Shown one piece after another: positions 8,455 to 18,720 of a DNA stretch of 64,000 nt. The stretch's first letter is position 1; the number at the start of each line of letters is the position of its first letter. A program made the translations under genes and the position numbers. Origin of the DNA: an uncultured Clostridia bacterium (GTDB lineage Bacteria > Bacillota > Clostridia > Christensenellales > Borkfalkiaceae); assembly GCA_934271735.1 (NCBI GenBank), contig CAKQSB010000010.1, positions 1-64,000 on the forward strand. Direction: 5' to 3'. The notes under the pieces are model-generated. The model did no database searches and was not told the origin of the DNA. It was given only the letters and a program-made list of their open reading frames with translations.

Positions 8455-9975
8455 ATGAAAAAAATCAAAAAGGCAATCACACTTCTCGCCGCGCTTATTA
8501 TGAGCGTTTCGGCATTCGCCGCTTGCGGCGGAGGCGGCGGAAACAGCACCGGCAACACCGACAGCGCAAATCAGGGCAACCCCAACGAAGTTCAGATTTA
8601 TTACTGGAATTCGGGATATAAGCTCGAATTTATGAAGAAAATCGTTGCCGATTTCAACGCTTCACAGTCTTCTTACACAGCTAAACTCGACTCGGATCAG
8701 AACGCAAGCACGATAATAAGGAGTCTCGATTTAGGTCAGGCGAACACTTACGACCTTTATTTCACGATGCTCAACACCAACCAGTACAACAAGCGCTTCA
8801 TTAAGCTCGACGACGTTTTAGACAGCAAAGCCGACGGCGAAAACGTCACGATAAGAGAAAAATATTACGATTATCTTTTGAACGGCGTTAAAAACACGGA
8901 CGGCACAACCAACTTCCTCACCTACGGAAACGGCTGGTGTTCGATCGTTTACGACGCGGACGTTATCGACGGCGTTAAATACAAAGTCCCCAACACCACC
9001 GACGAACTCGAAACGCTCGTAACCGCGCTTGAAGGCGACGACAAAAAAGCGTGGCTTTTCTACAACGACCGCTACAACAACGGATATCTTAACTACGCGC
9101 TTTTCGGCTGGGAAGCTCAGTACGACGGAATCGATTACTACAACAACAATATGCTCGCTTTGAAAGACGCGAACGGAAATTCGCCCTCCAAGGAAGTTTT
9201 CCTCGCCAAAGACGGCAGATACGAAGCTTTGAAAGTTTTCGAAAAAGTTATAACTCCAACCAACTCACATAGCGACTGCACAAGCACAAACTTCACAAAA
9301 GTTCAGACTCAGTACCTCAAAGGCGAAGCCGTTCTCACGATAAACGGCAGCTGGCTTATGAACGAATCGACGGGAACGAAAGACAATTTCGTTATGATGA
9401 AACTCCCCGTTATAAGCTCTATCGTAAACAAACTCGAAGATAAAACCATGAGCGACGCAACCCTTTCCGAGATCGTTGCGGAAGTGGACGAAGGAAAGGA
9501 ATCGAGCGAACTCTGCTCTGCCGCCGATTTTGCCAGAATAAAGGAAGCGCGCAACGTTATGTATAACAACGCGGCTGAACAGTACGTTTTCATTCCCGAA
9601 TACTCCAACGCCATTGACGGCGCGAAAGCTTTCCTTAAATACTTCTATTCCGACAAGGGAACGAAGACGTTTATGGAAACGGTTAAACTTCCCTCCGCGG
9701 TTAAACTTGCGGACGAAAGCGTATTCGATACGACCAAACTCTCTGCGTGGGAAAAAGCTCAGTTCAACTTCTCCAAAGACCTTACGGCGGTTACGAACAC
9801 TATGACGAAATCTCCCGTGTTCACGAACGCCAGCACCACTCAGCTTGCAAACCTCTTCTATTGTCAGGCGCTCATCGCTTCCAACCCGAACGATTACAAG
9901 GGCGCGGACGATCTTTGGAAGCAGCTCACCGGCACTATAAATAAAAACTGGGACGACTGGAGTAAAAATGCGTAA
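8455..9975 (+). CDS. ABC transporter solute-binding lipoprotein
   Basis: A 506-residue family-1-type extracellular solute-binding protein. The lipobox SAFAAC is followed by a Gly-rich tether, then the usual two-lobe opening phrase (VQIYYWNSGYKLEFMKKIVADFN). AAAGGAG precedes the ATG. It should capture the substrate at the cell surface and pass it to the permease pair at 4726-6586. The gene end overlaps the next start codon by 8 bases, so the two are translationally coupled. The family is diverse, so the ligand cannot be inferred. Confidence 0.9.
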   Translation: MKKIKKAITLLAALIMSVSAFAACGGGGGNSTGNTDSANQGNPNEVQIYYWNSGYKLEFMKKIVADFNASQSSYTAKLDSDQNASTIIRSLDLGQANTYDLYFTMLNTNQYNKRFIKLDDVLDSKADGENVTIREKYYDYLLNGVKNTDGTTNFLTYGNGWCSIVYDADVIDGVKYKVPNTTDELETLVTALEGDDKKAWLFYNDRYNNGYLNYALFGWEAQYDGIDYYNNNMLALKDANGNSPSKEVFLAKDGRYEALKVFEKVITPTNSHSDCTSTNFTKVQTQYLKGEAVLTINGSWLMNESTGTKDNFVMMKLPVISSIVNKLEDKTMSDATLSEIVAEVDEGKESSELCSAADFARIKEARNVMYNNAAEQYVFIPEYSNAIDGAKAFLKYFYSDKGTKTFMETVKLPSAVKLADESVFDTTKLSAWEKAQFNFSKDLTAVTNTMTKSPVFTNASTTQLANLFYCQALIASNPNDYKGADDLWKQLTGTINKNWDDWSKNA

Positions 9976-11695
9976 AAATAAAATTAAAATTATAGCGGCA
10001 GCGGCGGTACTTTCTATCGCCGCGGGCGCGGGAATAAGCGCGGTAAGAGAAAACGTTATCGTTGCCGACGCCGGTTCTTCGAAAGTGTATGTGGTTTCCG
10101 AAGCTTCCGTAACGCAAACCGGCATAAGCGCGGGCACGTTCTTCATTACCGGCGACGTCACGGCAAAGGACGGCAAAGCCGTTTTCGGAAGCGACGCGGG
10201 TTTTTCCTCGCTTTTCGCCAAAGCAAAGATAAGAAATCTCAAAGATTACGGCGTTTCCGAGCTTTTCACGGCAAGCCTTAAACTCAACATTAAAAACATA
10301 ACCGAAAGCGGAAAGTTTTCGGTTTGCTTCGGCTTGAAAAACGTTAAGGATTATATAGGCGCGGCCAACTCGTTCGATATCGAATTTACCTATAACAACG
10401 GCATTTACGTCGGCGTGAATTATTACGACGAAAACGGAAATCAGTCCGCCGTTTACAAAAAACAGAAATTCGGCGCGCTTGCGCTCGGCAAAGACATAAC
10501 GCTCGATATCGTCGCCACGACAGACAACAAACTCACCGTTAAAATCAACGGAGACGCTTATGTTTCGAACCGCTCCGTTGCCGACCTTTCGGGTTACGTT
10601 TCGTTCTGCTCGGAAGGCAAAAACAACGTAGTTCTCTCGGACGCGGAAGTTATAAGTTATAAATACGACGCGCCCGAAACAATCGATTACACGGAAACGT
10701 TCGAGAACGGCTACAACGCCAACGTATTCGCCTCGCAGAGCAAAGCTTCGCCGATGAATCCTTCTTCCCTTTCGGTCGAGGACGGCAAGCTCGTGTTCAG
10801 AAACACCGCGGGAGCTTATTTCACCACGAGATATCAGTATTCCAACTTCGAGCTTACTTTCGACATTTCCGATCTTTATAACGAAGCTGAATTTAACGAA
10901 ATCGGCGAACCGACAAAACTTATAAGCAACTGGTTCGGAATCGCGTTCGGCGTGGATTCGATCGACCTTTCGGCAGACGCGACCGTACCTCAGACGAGCT
11001 GGCTTCAGTTCGAGGGCGTGCCGATTTACTCCACGCCGCCTTACGGCGAAGACCACACCAAACCGTGGGAAAACCCCAGATACGTAACCTGGGAAAACGG
11101 CAACGCGAGAGACATTAAGCCGATGTACGGCGCGAACGGAAAGTCTTTCAGTCTCTGGAATAAACACGACGTAAACGGCAACACGGTGAACGTTAAATTC
11201 ACGATGAACGACGGTCTTATCGAGCTTTATTACCGCATAGACGGCGACGAGGATTGGGGCACGCCTTACTACTCCTACGATCTCGGCGCGGTGCGCACGG
11301 GATATGTCAGAATATTCACCTGGGGCGATACCGCTCTTAACCCGAAAGGGCTTGCGTATCAGTCCGTGGCGAACTTCAAAATCGACAATTTCAGCATTAG
11401 AAACACCGATAACGACGCAGCGAAAAAATATGCCGAAACCCCGGGTTACAAGAGCAATATAAGAGACAAAACCCCCGATTTCGATTACACGACCGAGCCC
11501 GATAAAAACGATCTTTTGAGCGAAAAGATTAAAAACGGCTCAATCAACCCGAGCGGCTCGAACAAGCCTTCCGATACGCCCGTAAAAGGCGGTTGCAACT
11601 CTTCTTTAACCGCAGGTTTAAGCGCGGGCGCGGCAATGCTCGCTCTTCTCCCCGCCGGAATTATCCTTTTAAGGAGGAAAAAAGATGAAGAATAA
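9968..11695 (+). CDS. Anchored surface protein with two LamG-like domains
   Basis: A 575-residue exported protein. An N-terminal signal peptide is followed by two beta-sandwich-like regions (about 40-235 and 240-480), which resemble laminin-G/concanavalin-type or 3-keto-disaccharide hydrolase-like folds by their strand pattern. A Ser/Pro linker leads to a C-terminal anchor: KGGCNSS, a hydrophobic helix and LLRRKKDEE. There is no LPXTG. Similar KGC tails occur at 18721 and 40602. It overlaps the binding-protein gene by 8 bases and the next gene by 11. A glycan-binding or glycan-processing role at the envelope is an inference from context. Confidence 0.7.
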   Translation: MRKNKIKIIAAAAVLSIAAGAGISAVRENVIVADAGSSKVYVVSEASVTQTGISAGTFFITGDVTAKDGKAVFGSDAGFSSLFAKAKIRNLKDYGVSELFTASLKLNIKNITESGKFSVCFGLKNVKDYIGAANSFDIEFTYNNGIYVGVNYYDENGNQSAVYKKQKFGALALGKDITLDIVATTDNKLTVKINGDAYVSNRSVADLSGYVSFCSEGKNNVVLSDAEVISYKYDAPETIDYTETFENGYNANVFASQSKASPMNPSSLSVEDGKLVFRNTAGAYFTTRYQYSNFELTFDISDLYNEAEFNEIGEPTKLISNWFGIAFGVDSIDLSADATVPQTSWLQFEGVPIYSTPPYGEDHTKPWENPRYVTWENGNARDIKPMYGANGKSFSLWNKHDVNGNTVNVKFTMNDGLIELYYRIDGDEDWGTPYYSYDLGAVRTGYVRIFTWGDTALNPKGLAYQSVANFKIDNFSIRNTDNDAAKKYAETPGYKSNIRDKTPDFDYTTEPDKNDLLSEKIKNGSINPSGSNKPSDTPVKGGCNSSLTAGLSAGAAMLALLPAGIILLRRKKDEE

Positions 11696-13259
11696 AAAAC
11701 TTTTAGCCCTTGCGCTTGCGGGGTTCACAGCCTTCGCCTGCGCTTCGTGCAGCGGCGGCAACGGAAATTCGGGAAACGGCGGCGGTTCGTCGAACAGCGA
11801 ATCGAAAGGCTCTTTAGCGCTTTATAGAGACGGCATGAGCTACACTGAGAGCGACACTATCGCCGAAAACGAGGTTTACGCTCTTTATTACGACATTATG
11901 GGCGGAAGCAACGTTATGCCTATCGGCGGATTTTACGCGCCTTACGCTTCGGGCGGAAGCGTTGAAGGAAACCCCTCGCCGGACTTTCTGACCGATTATT
12001 ACTACAAAGTTTTAAGCGATGCCGGCATCAATATGTTCGCTTACTCTGTCGACAGACACTCTTACGGTTCTGAAAACGCGAACGTTCACAAATCCCTCGA
12101 CCTTTGCGAAAAATATAACATCGGATATTTCGTGGACAGCTACTGGGTTATGAATCAGCTCGGCTCGCACACCGAGGATTATCCCCTCGAGGATATGACG
12201 CTCGGCACGGCTCAGGGACAAAAAATTCTTGAAAACATCATCGGCGAACTTTCAAAAAACGGAACGAGGAAAAGCTTTTTGGGGCTTCATTCTTACGACG
12301 AACCGTTCACCGCTCAGCTTGATAATATCGGCGTGTTGTCGGACGCGTTCTATTCGGCTTCCGGCACGGAAGGTCTCGATATGTATCTGAACGCGCGCGG
12401 CTACTGGGCAGGAGAGGACAACTTCTGGGGATATTCGAGCCCGATGGAATTCGACGAATACATTAACATGATATTCGAGGTCGTAAAGCCCAGAATGCTT
12501 TCCGCAACTCAGTATCCGTATATCTCCGCCGAAACTTCGGAAGACGTTTTGACTTCGCTTATGTATAACATTCTCGCGCAGTACAGGTCGTACGCCAAGA
12601 AATACAAAGTGCCGTTCTGGAGAATGCTTCAGGCGGGCGGACAATGGAACGACGAAATGCAGTGGATCGAATCGAAAGACCCGTACCCATCCGAGGGCGA
12701 GCTTTTGTACGACGTGAATATGGCTCTTTGCTACGGTGCGAAAGCTATTCAGTACTTCCCGCTTATTCAGCCTTTCCACTTCTCTTACGCGACGGGCGGA
12801 ACTTACGATTTCACCAACCGTAACGGACTTATCGGAGCGGACGGAAACCTTACCCGTTGGTATTACTACGCTAAACGCGCAAACACGCAGATTCAGGCAG
12901 TCGACGAATATCTTATGCACTCCTCGTCCGAGAAAATTCTCGTTCACGGAGATAAAGCGATAAATGCAATCATAACCAAAGGTCAACCCACCGAGGACAT
13001 TGTAGTTGCGGGGGATTATCGTCAGCTTAAATCGGTTTCGGGCGACGACTCTATCGTAGGTTGTTTCAATTACAAAGGAAAAACCGCGCTTTACGTGGTG
13101 AATTACAGCAGAACGGCAAAAGCGAACGTAACCCTTTCTTTCGATAAAAGCGATTACAGATACACCGTAATTCAGAGAGGCGAAACGGCGGACGTCGTCG
13201 GCGGACAAATTCCGCTCACGCTCGACGCAGGCGAAGGCGCGCTTATCGTTCTTGCCTGA
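11685..13259 (+). CDS. Lipoprotein with TIM-barrel (glycosidase-like) domain
   Basis: A 524-residue lipoprotein (signal ending FACASC). After a Gly/Ser tether the sequence looks like a (beta/alpha)8 hydrolase: the phrases YYKVLSDAGINMFAY, FLGLHSYDEPF (Asp-Glu-Pro near residue 203) and the aromatic strand FWRMLQAGGQW are typical of clan-A-like glycosidases and their relatives. A short beta domain closes the protein. I cannot assign a GH family. AAGGAGG lies inside the end of the preceding gene, with which it overlaps by 11 bases. It probably acts on the glycan handled by the adjacent transporter. Confidence 0.65.
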   Translation: MKNKKLLALALAGFTAFACASCSGGNGNSGNGGGSSNSESKGSLALYRDGMSYTESDTIAENEVYALYYDIMGGSNVMPIGGFYAPYASGGSVEGNPSPDFLTDYYYKVLSDAGINMFAYSVDRHSYGSENANVHKSLDLCEKYNIGYFVDSYWVMNQLGSHTEDYPLEDMTLGTAQGQKILENIIGELSKNGTRKSFLGLHSYDEPFTAQLDNIGVLSDAFYSASGTEGLDMYLNARGYWAGEDNFWGYSSPMEFDEYINMIFEVVKPRMLSATQYPYISAETSEDVLTSLMYNILAQYRSYAKKYKVPFWRMLQAGGQWNDEMQWIESKDPYPSEGELLYDVNMALCYGAKAIQYFPLIQPFHFSYATGGTYDFTNRNGLIGADGNLTRWYYYAKRANTQIQAVDEYLMHSSSEKILVHGDKAINAIITKGQPTEDIVVAGDYRQLKSVSGDDSIVGCFNYKGKTALYVVNYSRTAKANVTLSFDKSDYRYTVIQRGETADVVGGQIPLTLDAGEGALIVLA

Positions 13260-13286
13260 TAAACGGATCCGTCGCAATAGAATTTT

Positions 13287-15110
13287 ATGAAATTCAGCAA
13301 AATACTCATAGCCGGAAATGCGGACGAATGCGTTCTCTATTCGGCGAAAAAACTTAAAGAATATATCTTCAAAGTTACGGGCGAAGATATCGAAATATCG
13401 GACGAACCCGACGGAAAAGCCTGCTTTTCCGTCGGAATTTCGGCGGCTGTAACCAAAGAGACTTACGAAAACGCCGTTTTCAAAACAAACGGAGACGGTT
13501 TTTCTCTGTCCGTTTTAAACGGCAACGTCGTTCTGATTGCGGCGAAAACTTCCCGAGGGGTTATGTACGGCGTTTACGACTACATAGAAAAATTCCTCGG
13601 CGTGAGGTTTTTAACCGCGGACGCGGAATATATCCCCGAAAACGGCTCTGTCGTTTTACCCGAAAATTACGTTTCGAACCCCGATTTCGAAATGAGAACC
13701 TATCTTTTCGGCGACACTTTTCAGGACACGGCAAATTTTGACCACATAGCGAGAACGCGCACCGTCGATCTGTTCACCGAAGTGGATAAAGCTCACGGCG
13801 GAAAGAAGACCGTTTACGGCAGAAACGTAAACCACAATTTCCATTTTTACGTTCCGTTCGAGAAATATGGCAACGACCACCCCGAATTTTATCGTTTTAT
13901 TTACGTAAACGCGGAAATTCTGCCGACTATAGATATTACGAACGGGATTACCGACGACGGAAAGCTCGACGAGACCAAGGAAATAAGCGTTGCGAAAATC
14001 GTCATCGACGAAATGAAAAAAGATATCGAAAAATATCCCGACGTAAAAGTTTTTTGTTTCACACAGGAAGACGGACCTTATTATTTCGACGACGACCACA
14101 ACCGCGCGCTCGAGAAAAAATACAAACGCAGCGGAATTTTAATAAGGTTCTGCAACGTTTTGGTTCGCGAACTCAACAAATATCTCGCCGAAAAAAGCTC
14201 GAGAAGAATAAAGATTATGACTTTTGCGTACGACTACGCGAAAGAAGCCCCCGTAAAACAGGAAAACGGCAAACTCGTGCCGATGGGCGAAACTGTAATC
14301 GCGGACGAAAACCTTATAATTCAGCTCGCGCTTTTCCGTAACGGCTATTACGATTATTTCTCGTCAAAACAAGAAGCCTTTATCAAAAAATCTATGAGCG
14401 AATGGAAAATCGTCGCGAAAAACTTCTGGTTCTGGGGCTACGACGCAAATTTCCACCGCTATCTTTCCTTCTTCGATTCTTTCGGGAATATCGCGAAAGA
14501 CGTTCGGGGATTTAAGGATTACGGCATAAGTTATCTCTGTATGCAAGGCTCGCACGACAGCACGCATATCTGGCATAACAAGATAAGAGCTTACGCCTAC
14601 AGAAAGCTTATGTGGAACGCAAAACTCGACGATAATCGACTTATAGACGAGTTTATCGACCTTTATTACGGTGTGGCGAGAGATTGCGTGAAAAAGGTGA
14701 TTTCGCTTTTCCACGAGCATTACAAAAAACTCGAAGAGGAAGGCAGACCCGTAACATGCATATCGTTCGGCTCGAACGAAAAAGCCGAAGCCAACCCCAC
14801 GGAGCTTTTATACGAAGTATTGAAGACCGTAGACGCGGGCAAACGCGAGATTTGCGAAACTGCCCTTCCCGACAAGACGAAAAAGGAGTTTATCCGAAGG
14901 CTCGACGAGGTTCGTTTAACTCCTCTTATGCTTTTGTACGATAATTACTACTTCTATTATCCCCTTGCTACGAGAGAGGAATACGAAGCCGTTAAAAAGG
15001 ACTTCTTCGACTGCGCGAAAGAAGCTTGCCTCGACAAGGTTGCCGAACGCTGGACTGTGGATATGTACCGCGCCGAACCCGGAACTTCGGAAAGAAAAAA
15101 CGGCGAATAA
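13287..15110 (+). CDS. DUF4838-like putative glycan hydrolase, cytoplasmic
   Basis: A 607-residue protein without a signal peptide. Residues 1-130 resemble the alpha-glucuronidase/GH20b-type N-terminal alpha-beta domain (SAKKLKEYIFKVTGEDIEI; SRGVMYGVYDYIEKFLGVRFL). The rest matches the DUF4838 pattern found beside carbohydrate genes (FCFTQEDGPYYFDDD; FWFWGYDANFHRYLS). If it is an enzyme it would act on imported oligosaccharide, unlike its exported neighbours. A copy of the dispersed hairpin (14621-14654) is embedded in the frame and is read as DDNRLID. No obvious ribosome binding site precedes the ATG at 13287, which follows the upstream stop by 27 bases. Confidence 0.75.
   Translation: MKFSKILIAGNADECVLYSAKKLKEYIFKVTGEDIEISDEPDGKACFSVGISAAVTKETYENAVFKTNGDGFSLSVLNGNVVLIAAKTSRGVMYGVYDYIEKFLGVRFLTADAEYIPENGSVVLPENYVSNPDFEMRTYLFGDTFQDTANFDHIARTRTVDLFTEVDKAHGGKKTVYGRNVNHNFHFYVPFEKYGNDHPEFYRFIYVNAEILPTIDITNGITDDGKLDETKEISVAKIVIDEMKKDIEKYPDVKVFCFTQEDGPYYFDDDHNRALEKKYKRSGILIRFCNVLVRELNKYLAEKSSRRIKIMTFAYDYAKEAPVKQENGKLVPMGETVIADENLIIQLALFRNGYYDYFSSKQEAFIKKSMSEWKIVAKNFWFWGYDANFHRYLSFFDSFGNIAKDVRGFKDYGISYLCMQGSHDSTHIWHNKIRAYAYRKLMWNAKLDDNRLIDEFIDLYYGVARDCVKKVISLFHEHYKKLEEEGRPVTCISFGSNEKAEANPTELLYEVLKTVDAGKREICETALPDKTKKEFIRRLDEVRLTPLMLLYDNYYFYYPLATREEYEAVKKDFFDCAKEACLDKVAERWTVDMYRAEPGTSERKNGE
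14621..14654 (+). repeat. Dispersed hairpin inside a coding sequence
   Basis: AAAACTCG, the conserved motif ATAATCGACTTATAG and CGAGTTT: a stem of seven perfect pairs around the family loop, inside the open frame of the DUF4838-like gene without breaking it. Confidence 0.7.
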
Positions 15111-15196
15111 CTTCCGACAAACATCAAAAAAACGATGATAAACGGCTTATAAGCCGACATATATCGCCCGATTAAAAATTTTAAGGAAGGAAAATC

Positions 15197-17509
15197 ATGA
15201 AAAAAAGATTACTGCTTTTACTGTCGGTTTTATCTTTAACGCTTGTCTTTTTCGCAAGCTGTACAAGCGGAAACGGGGGGAACGAAAGTCAAAGTCCCGA
15301 TCACAAGCATCATCTCGTAACCGTCGAAGCCAAACAAGGCTCTTGCATCGAGGACGGCTGGAAAGAATACGTTTACTGCGACATAGAAGGCTGCGGCTAC
15401 ACGACAAAAAATATAATAAAAGCCAAGGGTCATTCGATCGTTAAAGTCGACGAGAAAGCCGCTACCTGCACGGAAGACGGAAACAACAAGTACGAATACT
15501 GCAAAAACGAGGGATGCGATTACGCAACCGAAAAAATCGTCACGCCCGCTCTCGGGCACGAAATCGAAAAGGTAGCGGCAAAGGAATCCACATGCACGGA
15601 AGCGGGCTGGAACGAATACGAGCATTGCAAACGCAGCGGTTGCGACTATTCTACGAAAACGGAGCTTCCGAAAAAAGGACACGAACTTCTTACGGCGGAA
15701 GCAAAAGCTCCTACTTGTTACGAATCGGGTTGGGAAGAATACAAATACTGTAAAAACTGCGATTACAGCGAAAAGGTAGAAATTCCGACGACAGGACACA
15801 ACCTAGTAACCGCGGAAGCAAAAGCCCCCACCTGCACCTCGGTCGGCTGGACTGCATACAAATATTGCTCCAACGCAGGCTGCGATTACAGCGAGAAAAA
15901 AGAAATACCTATGATCGACCACACCGTTGCAAAAGGCAAATGCAAAAATTGCGACTTTACCGTTAAGGAAACCGTGGATTTTTACGTTGAAGTTCCCGCA
16001 GGCAGAAACCCGGTTGTGTTACAACTTACCGACCCGCAGATTCTCGATTCCGCTCAGGACAGAACAAACAGACTCGGCTCGCACGAAAAAACGTTCTACG
16101 CAACGGAAAATATTCAAAAGAATTGTTTCGATTATATAACGGAAACGATCAACGCCGTGAAGCCCGACCTCATTATTATGACGGGAGATATCGTTTACGG
16201 CGAATTTGACGACAGCGGCGCGTCGTTTACAAAATTCGTGAACTTTATGGAAACGTTCGGTATTCCGTGGGCGCCCGTTATGGGTAATCACGAAGGCACG
16301 AGCAAAAAAGGTTACGACTGGCAGTGCCAAATCCTTGAAAATGCCGAAAACTGCTTGTTTTTACAAAGAACTCTTACGGGCAACGGAAACTATTCCGTAG
16401 GCATAGTTCAGGGTGACGAGCTTTTAAGAGTGTTCTTTATGCTCGATTCCAACGGTTGCGGAGATCTTTCCGCCGAATCCCTCTCGAACGGTCACACGAC
16501 TGCTTCCGTAGGCTTCGGAAACGATCAGATAGAATGGTATACCGGCGAAGTCGGTAACATTAAGAAATATTCGCCCGAGGTAAATCTTTCTGTCGCGTTC
16601 CATATTCAGTTCGAGGCGTTCCGTGACGCGTTCGCAAAATACGGTATGCCCGACACGGCGGGAACGAACCCCACTAATATTTACAAAGCCGAAAACCGCG
16701 AGGAAACCGATTTCGGTTATCTCGGCAGAGGTATGAAAGGTACCTGGGACACCGATAAAAAGGTTTATAACGGGTTGAAATCGCTCGGTTTCGATTCGAT
16801 TTTCGTCGGTCACGAACACAATAACTGCGGAAGCGTTATGTATGACGGAATCAGATTTCAGTACGGACAAAAATCGAGCGAATACGACAGATACAACGCC
16901 GTAAATCCCGACGATTACACCGATATTAACATCGGCTACCCCCCGAAAGGCGGCAACTATATTCCTCTTATCGGCGGAACGATAATCCCGTTGAACGGAA
17001 ACGGAGATATAACTCAGCCTTACATTCGCCTTTGCGATAACGCGGGCGGAAAGATCGACTGGGATTACGTCAAACCCGAAGAACCGAAGGTGAACGGCTT
17101 GCAGTTAGGCTCCGACCTCTCCAACGAAGCCGCGCTAAACGTCGAGGCGGTCGATTTCAACGGCGTGAACGCATATAAGGTCACCGCAAACAATCAAGGA
17201 AAAGTGTTCGTAAACACCGATCTTATGAAGAACAAGAAAACGATTTCTTTCGCCTTGTACGTTCCCGCAACGTCAACCGCTAAACTATCCCTCAGTTATC
17301 ACGGCGAAGTATCCATAAGATTCAAAGTCAATTCCAAAGGATATATAGAAATGTCCTCCGCGCATCCCGACGAGAACTTTAAAATTCCTTTTGACGAATG
17401 GAAAATTTACACGTTCGATATTTCGTCTTACGGCGAAGCCTGCACGGAATTTTCCGTGATCGTAGCAAAATCCAATGTCGTATACATCAAAGATTTCGCG
17501 ATAAACTAA
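15197..17509 (+). CDS. Exported calcineurin-type metallophosphoesterase with Cys-rich repeats
   Basis: A 770-residue lipoprotein (lipobox FFASC). Residues of about 30-260 hold five Cys...C-x-x-C...GH ribbon-like repeats. A calcineurin-like phosphoesterase domain follows (about 270-620) with the metal ligands in order: LTDPQIL, MTGDIVYGE, MGNHEG, a histidine in FHIQFE and the closing FVGHEHNN. The last 130 residues look like a beta-sandwich carbohydrate-binding domain. Family members are purple-acid-phosphatase-like or DNA/nucleotide phosphodiesterases. Here the neighbours argue for removing phosphate from an extracellular substrate. A good AAGGAAGG site precedes the ATG. Confidence 0.85.
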   Translation: MKKRLLLLLSVLSLTLVFFASCTSGNGGNESQSPDHKHHLVTVEAKQGSCIEDGWKEYVYCDIEGCGYTTKNIIKAKGHSIVKVDEKAATCTEDGNNKYEYCKNEGCDYATEKIVTPALGHEIEKVAAKESTCTEAGWNEYEHCKRSGCDYSTKTELPKKGHELLTAEAKAPTCYESGWEEYKYCKNCDYSEKVEIPTTGHNLVTAEAKAPTCTSVGWTAYKYCSNAGCDYSEKKEIPMIDHTVAKGKCKNCDFTVKETVDFYVEVPAGRNPVVLQLTDPQILDSAQDRTNRLGSHEKTFYATENIQKNCFDYITETINAVKPDLIIMTGDIVYGEFDDSGASFTKFVNFMETFGIPWAPVMGNHEGTSKKGYDWQCQILENAENCLFLQRTLTGNGNYSVGIVQGDELLRVFFMLDSNGCGDLSAESLSNGHTTASVGFGNDQIEWYTGEVGNIKKYSPEVNLSVAFHIQFEAFRDAFAKYGMPDTAGTNPTNIYKAENREETDFGYLGRGMKGTWDTDKKVYNGLKSLGFDSIFVGHEHNNCGSVMYDGIRFQYGQKSSEYDRYNAVNPDDYTDINIGYPPKGGNYIPLIGGTIIPLNGNGDITQPYIRLCDNAGGKIDWDYVKPEEPKVNGLQLGSDLSNEAALNVEAVDFNGVNAYKVTANNQGKVFVNTDLMKNKKTISFALYVPATSTAKLSLSYHGEVSIRFKVNSKGYIEMSSAHPDENFKIPFDEWKIYTFDISSYGEACTEFSVIVAKSNVVYIKDFAIN

Positions 17510-17578
17510 AACTTTATAAAATAACGGTTTACCCGTTAAAATATATTGTCCTTAATAAAAAAATACAGGAGGAAAACA

Positions 17579-18706
17579 ATGAAAAAAAATTTATGGCTGA
17601 GATCGGTCGCCGTAATCGCAACAGTTGCGGTTGCCGTCTCTATCGGCGTTTTCGCGGGCATAACTTCTTCCAAGGCTGACACGCCGACGAACGAAAATAC
17701 CGCAAGCGAGGACGTTATCACGGTGAAAAATCCTATGCAAAAATCAGCTTATGTTCTCGATAACGAGAATGTCGCAGACTATTTCAAAAACTACACGCCC
17801 GGTTACGGACTTAATTTCTTCGGTAAAGGCGAACAGCTGCCGATGAAAAACGTTAAAATCGAATGGGAAGCCGAGAACGCAAAATACTGCGAATTATGGC
17901 TTGCCGATAACGCGCGTTTTTCAAACGCCATGAGATTCGTTACGCTCGATAATCACTTAGAAATCGACGGACTTATTCCGAACAGAAACTATTTCTGGAA
18001 AGTAAAAGTAACCGACCAAAACGACAATCAGACGTTTTCAAAGGCTTATAACTTCAGAACCGAAGGAAACGTAAGAAGCGTTTGCTTAGACGGCGTTTCC
18101 AATGTAAGAGACCTCGGCGGCGCGGTTACGAAAGACGGAAAATCCATTAAATACGGTATACTTTACCGCTCTGCAAACGGCGATTCGATAACCGAAAAAG
18201 GCAAAGAAACCGTTAAAAAGCTCGGGATAAAAACAGATCTCGACCTTCGCGGCGACGTAATCGACAAATCCCCGTTCGGCGATAACGTGAACATTATTAA
18301 AATAAGCGGCGCGTATTACAACGGACACGAAGCGGGCGTAAACGGAAGCGAGGCATACCGAAACGCTTTCCGCGACGAGCTTAAAGCTTGCGCAAACCCC
18401 GACAACTACCCGATGATTTTCCACTGCGCCATAGGCAGAGACCGCACGGGAACGCTTTCGTTTATTCTTCAGGCTCTTTGCGGTGTGGAAAAAGACGCGC
18501 TTATAAGAGAATATGAGCTTTCTTATCTCTCCGTTGGCGGAACGCTCGACGGAAACAAACAGATGGTAAACACCATAACCGCTTTTTACGATTTCGTGAA
18601 CACCTACGAAGGGGAAACGTTTGCAGACAAAGCGGGAAGCCTTGTTAAATCGCTCGGCGTGACCGACGAAGATATCGCTTCGATAAGAAGTATTTTACTT
18701 GGCTAA
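17579..18706 (+). CDS. Secreted tyrosine-phosphatase-like protein
   Basis: A 375-residue exported protein with a non-lipidated signal peptide. A fibronectin-III-like domain (about 55-165) is followed by a Y_phosphatase3-type domain: NVRDLGGA, a second basic loop DLDLRGD and the catalytic P-loop HCAIGRDRTGT (Cys283, Arg289). It shares the layout of the phosphatase at 6622 but lacks the lipobox and the extra C-terminal module. CAGGAGG places the start at 17579. Together with the phosphoesterase just upstream it makes three exported phosphatases in one cluster. Substrates in this family include phosphotyrosine and phosphoinositides. Confidence 0.85.
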   Translation: MKKNLWLRSVAVIATVAVAVSIGVFAGITSSKADTPTNENTASEDVITVKNPMQKSAYVLDNENVADYFKNYTPGYGLNFFGKGEQLPMKNVKIEWEAENAKYCELWLADNARFSNAMRFVTLDNHLEIDGLIPNRNYFWKVKVTDQNDNQTFSKAYNFRTEGNVRSVCLDGVSNVRDLGGAVTKDGKSIKYGILYRSANGDSITEKGKETVKKLGIKTDLDLRGDVIDKSPFGDNVNIIKISGAYYNGHEAGVNGSEAYRNAFRDELKACANPDNYPMIFHCAIGRDRTGTLSFILQALCGVEKDALIREYELSYLSVGGTLDGNKQMVNTITAFYDFVNTYEGETFADKAGSLVKSLGVTDEDIASIRSILLG

Positions 18707-18720
18707 GGAGGGAAAAGAAA

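Noticed and set aside
9935..11167. 410-codon minus-strand frame
   Set aside because: It overlaps the coupled binding-protein and LamG genes, has no known domain, and has the Arg/Val/Phe-rich makeup of antisense frames here.
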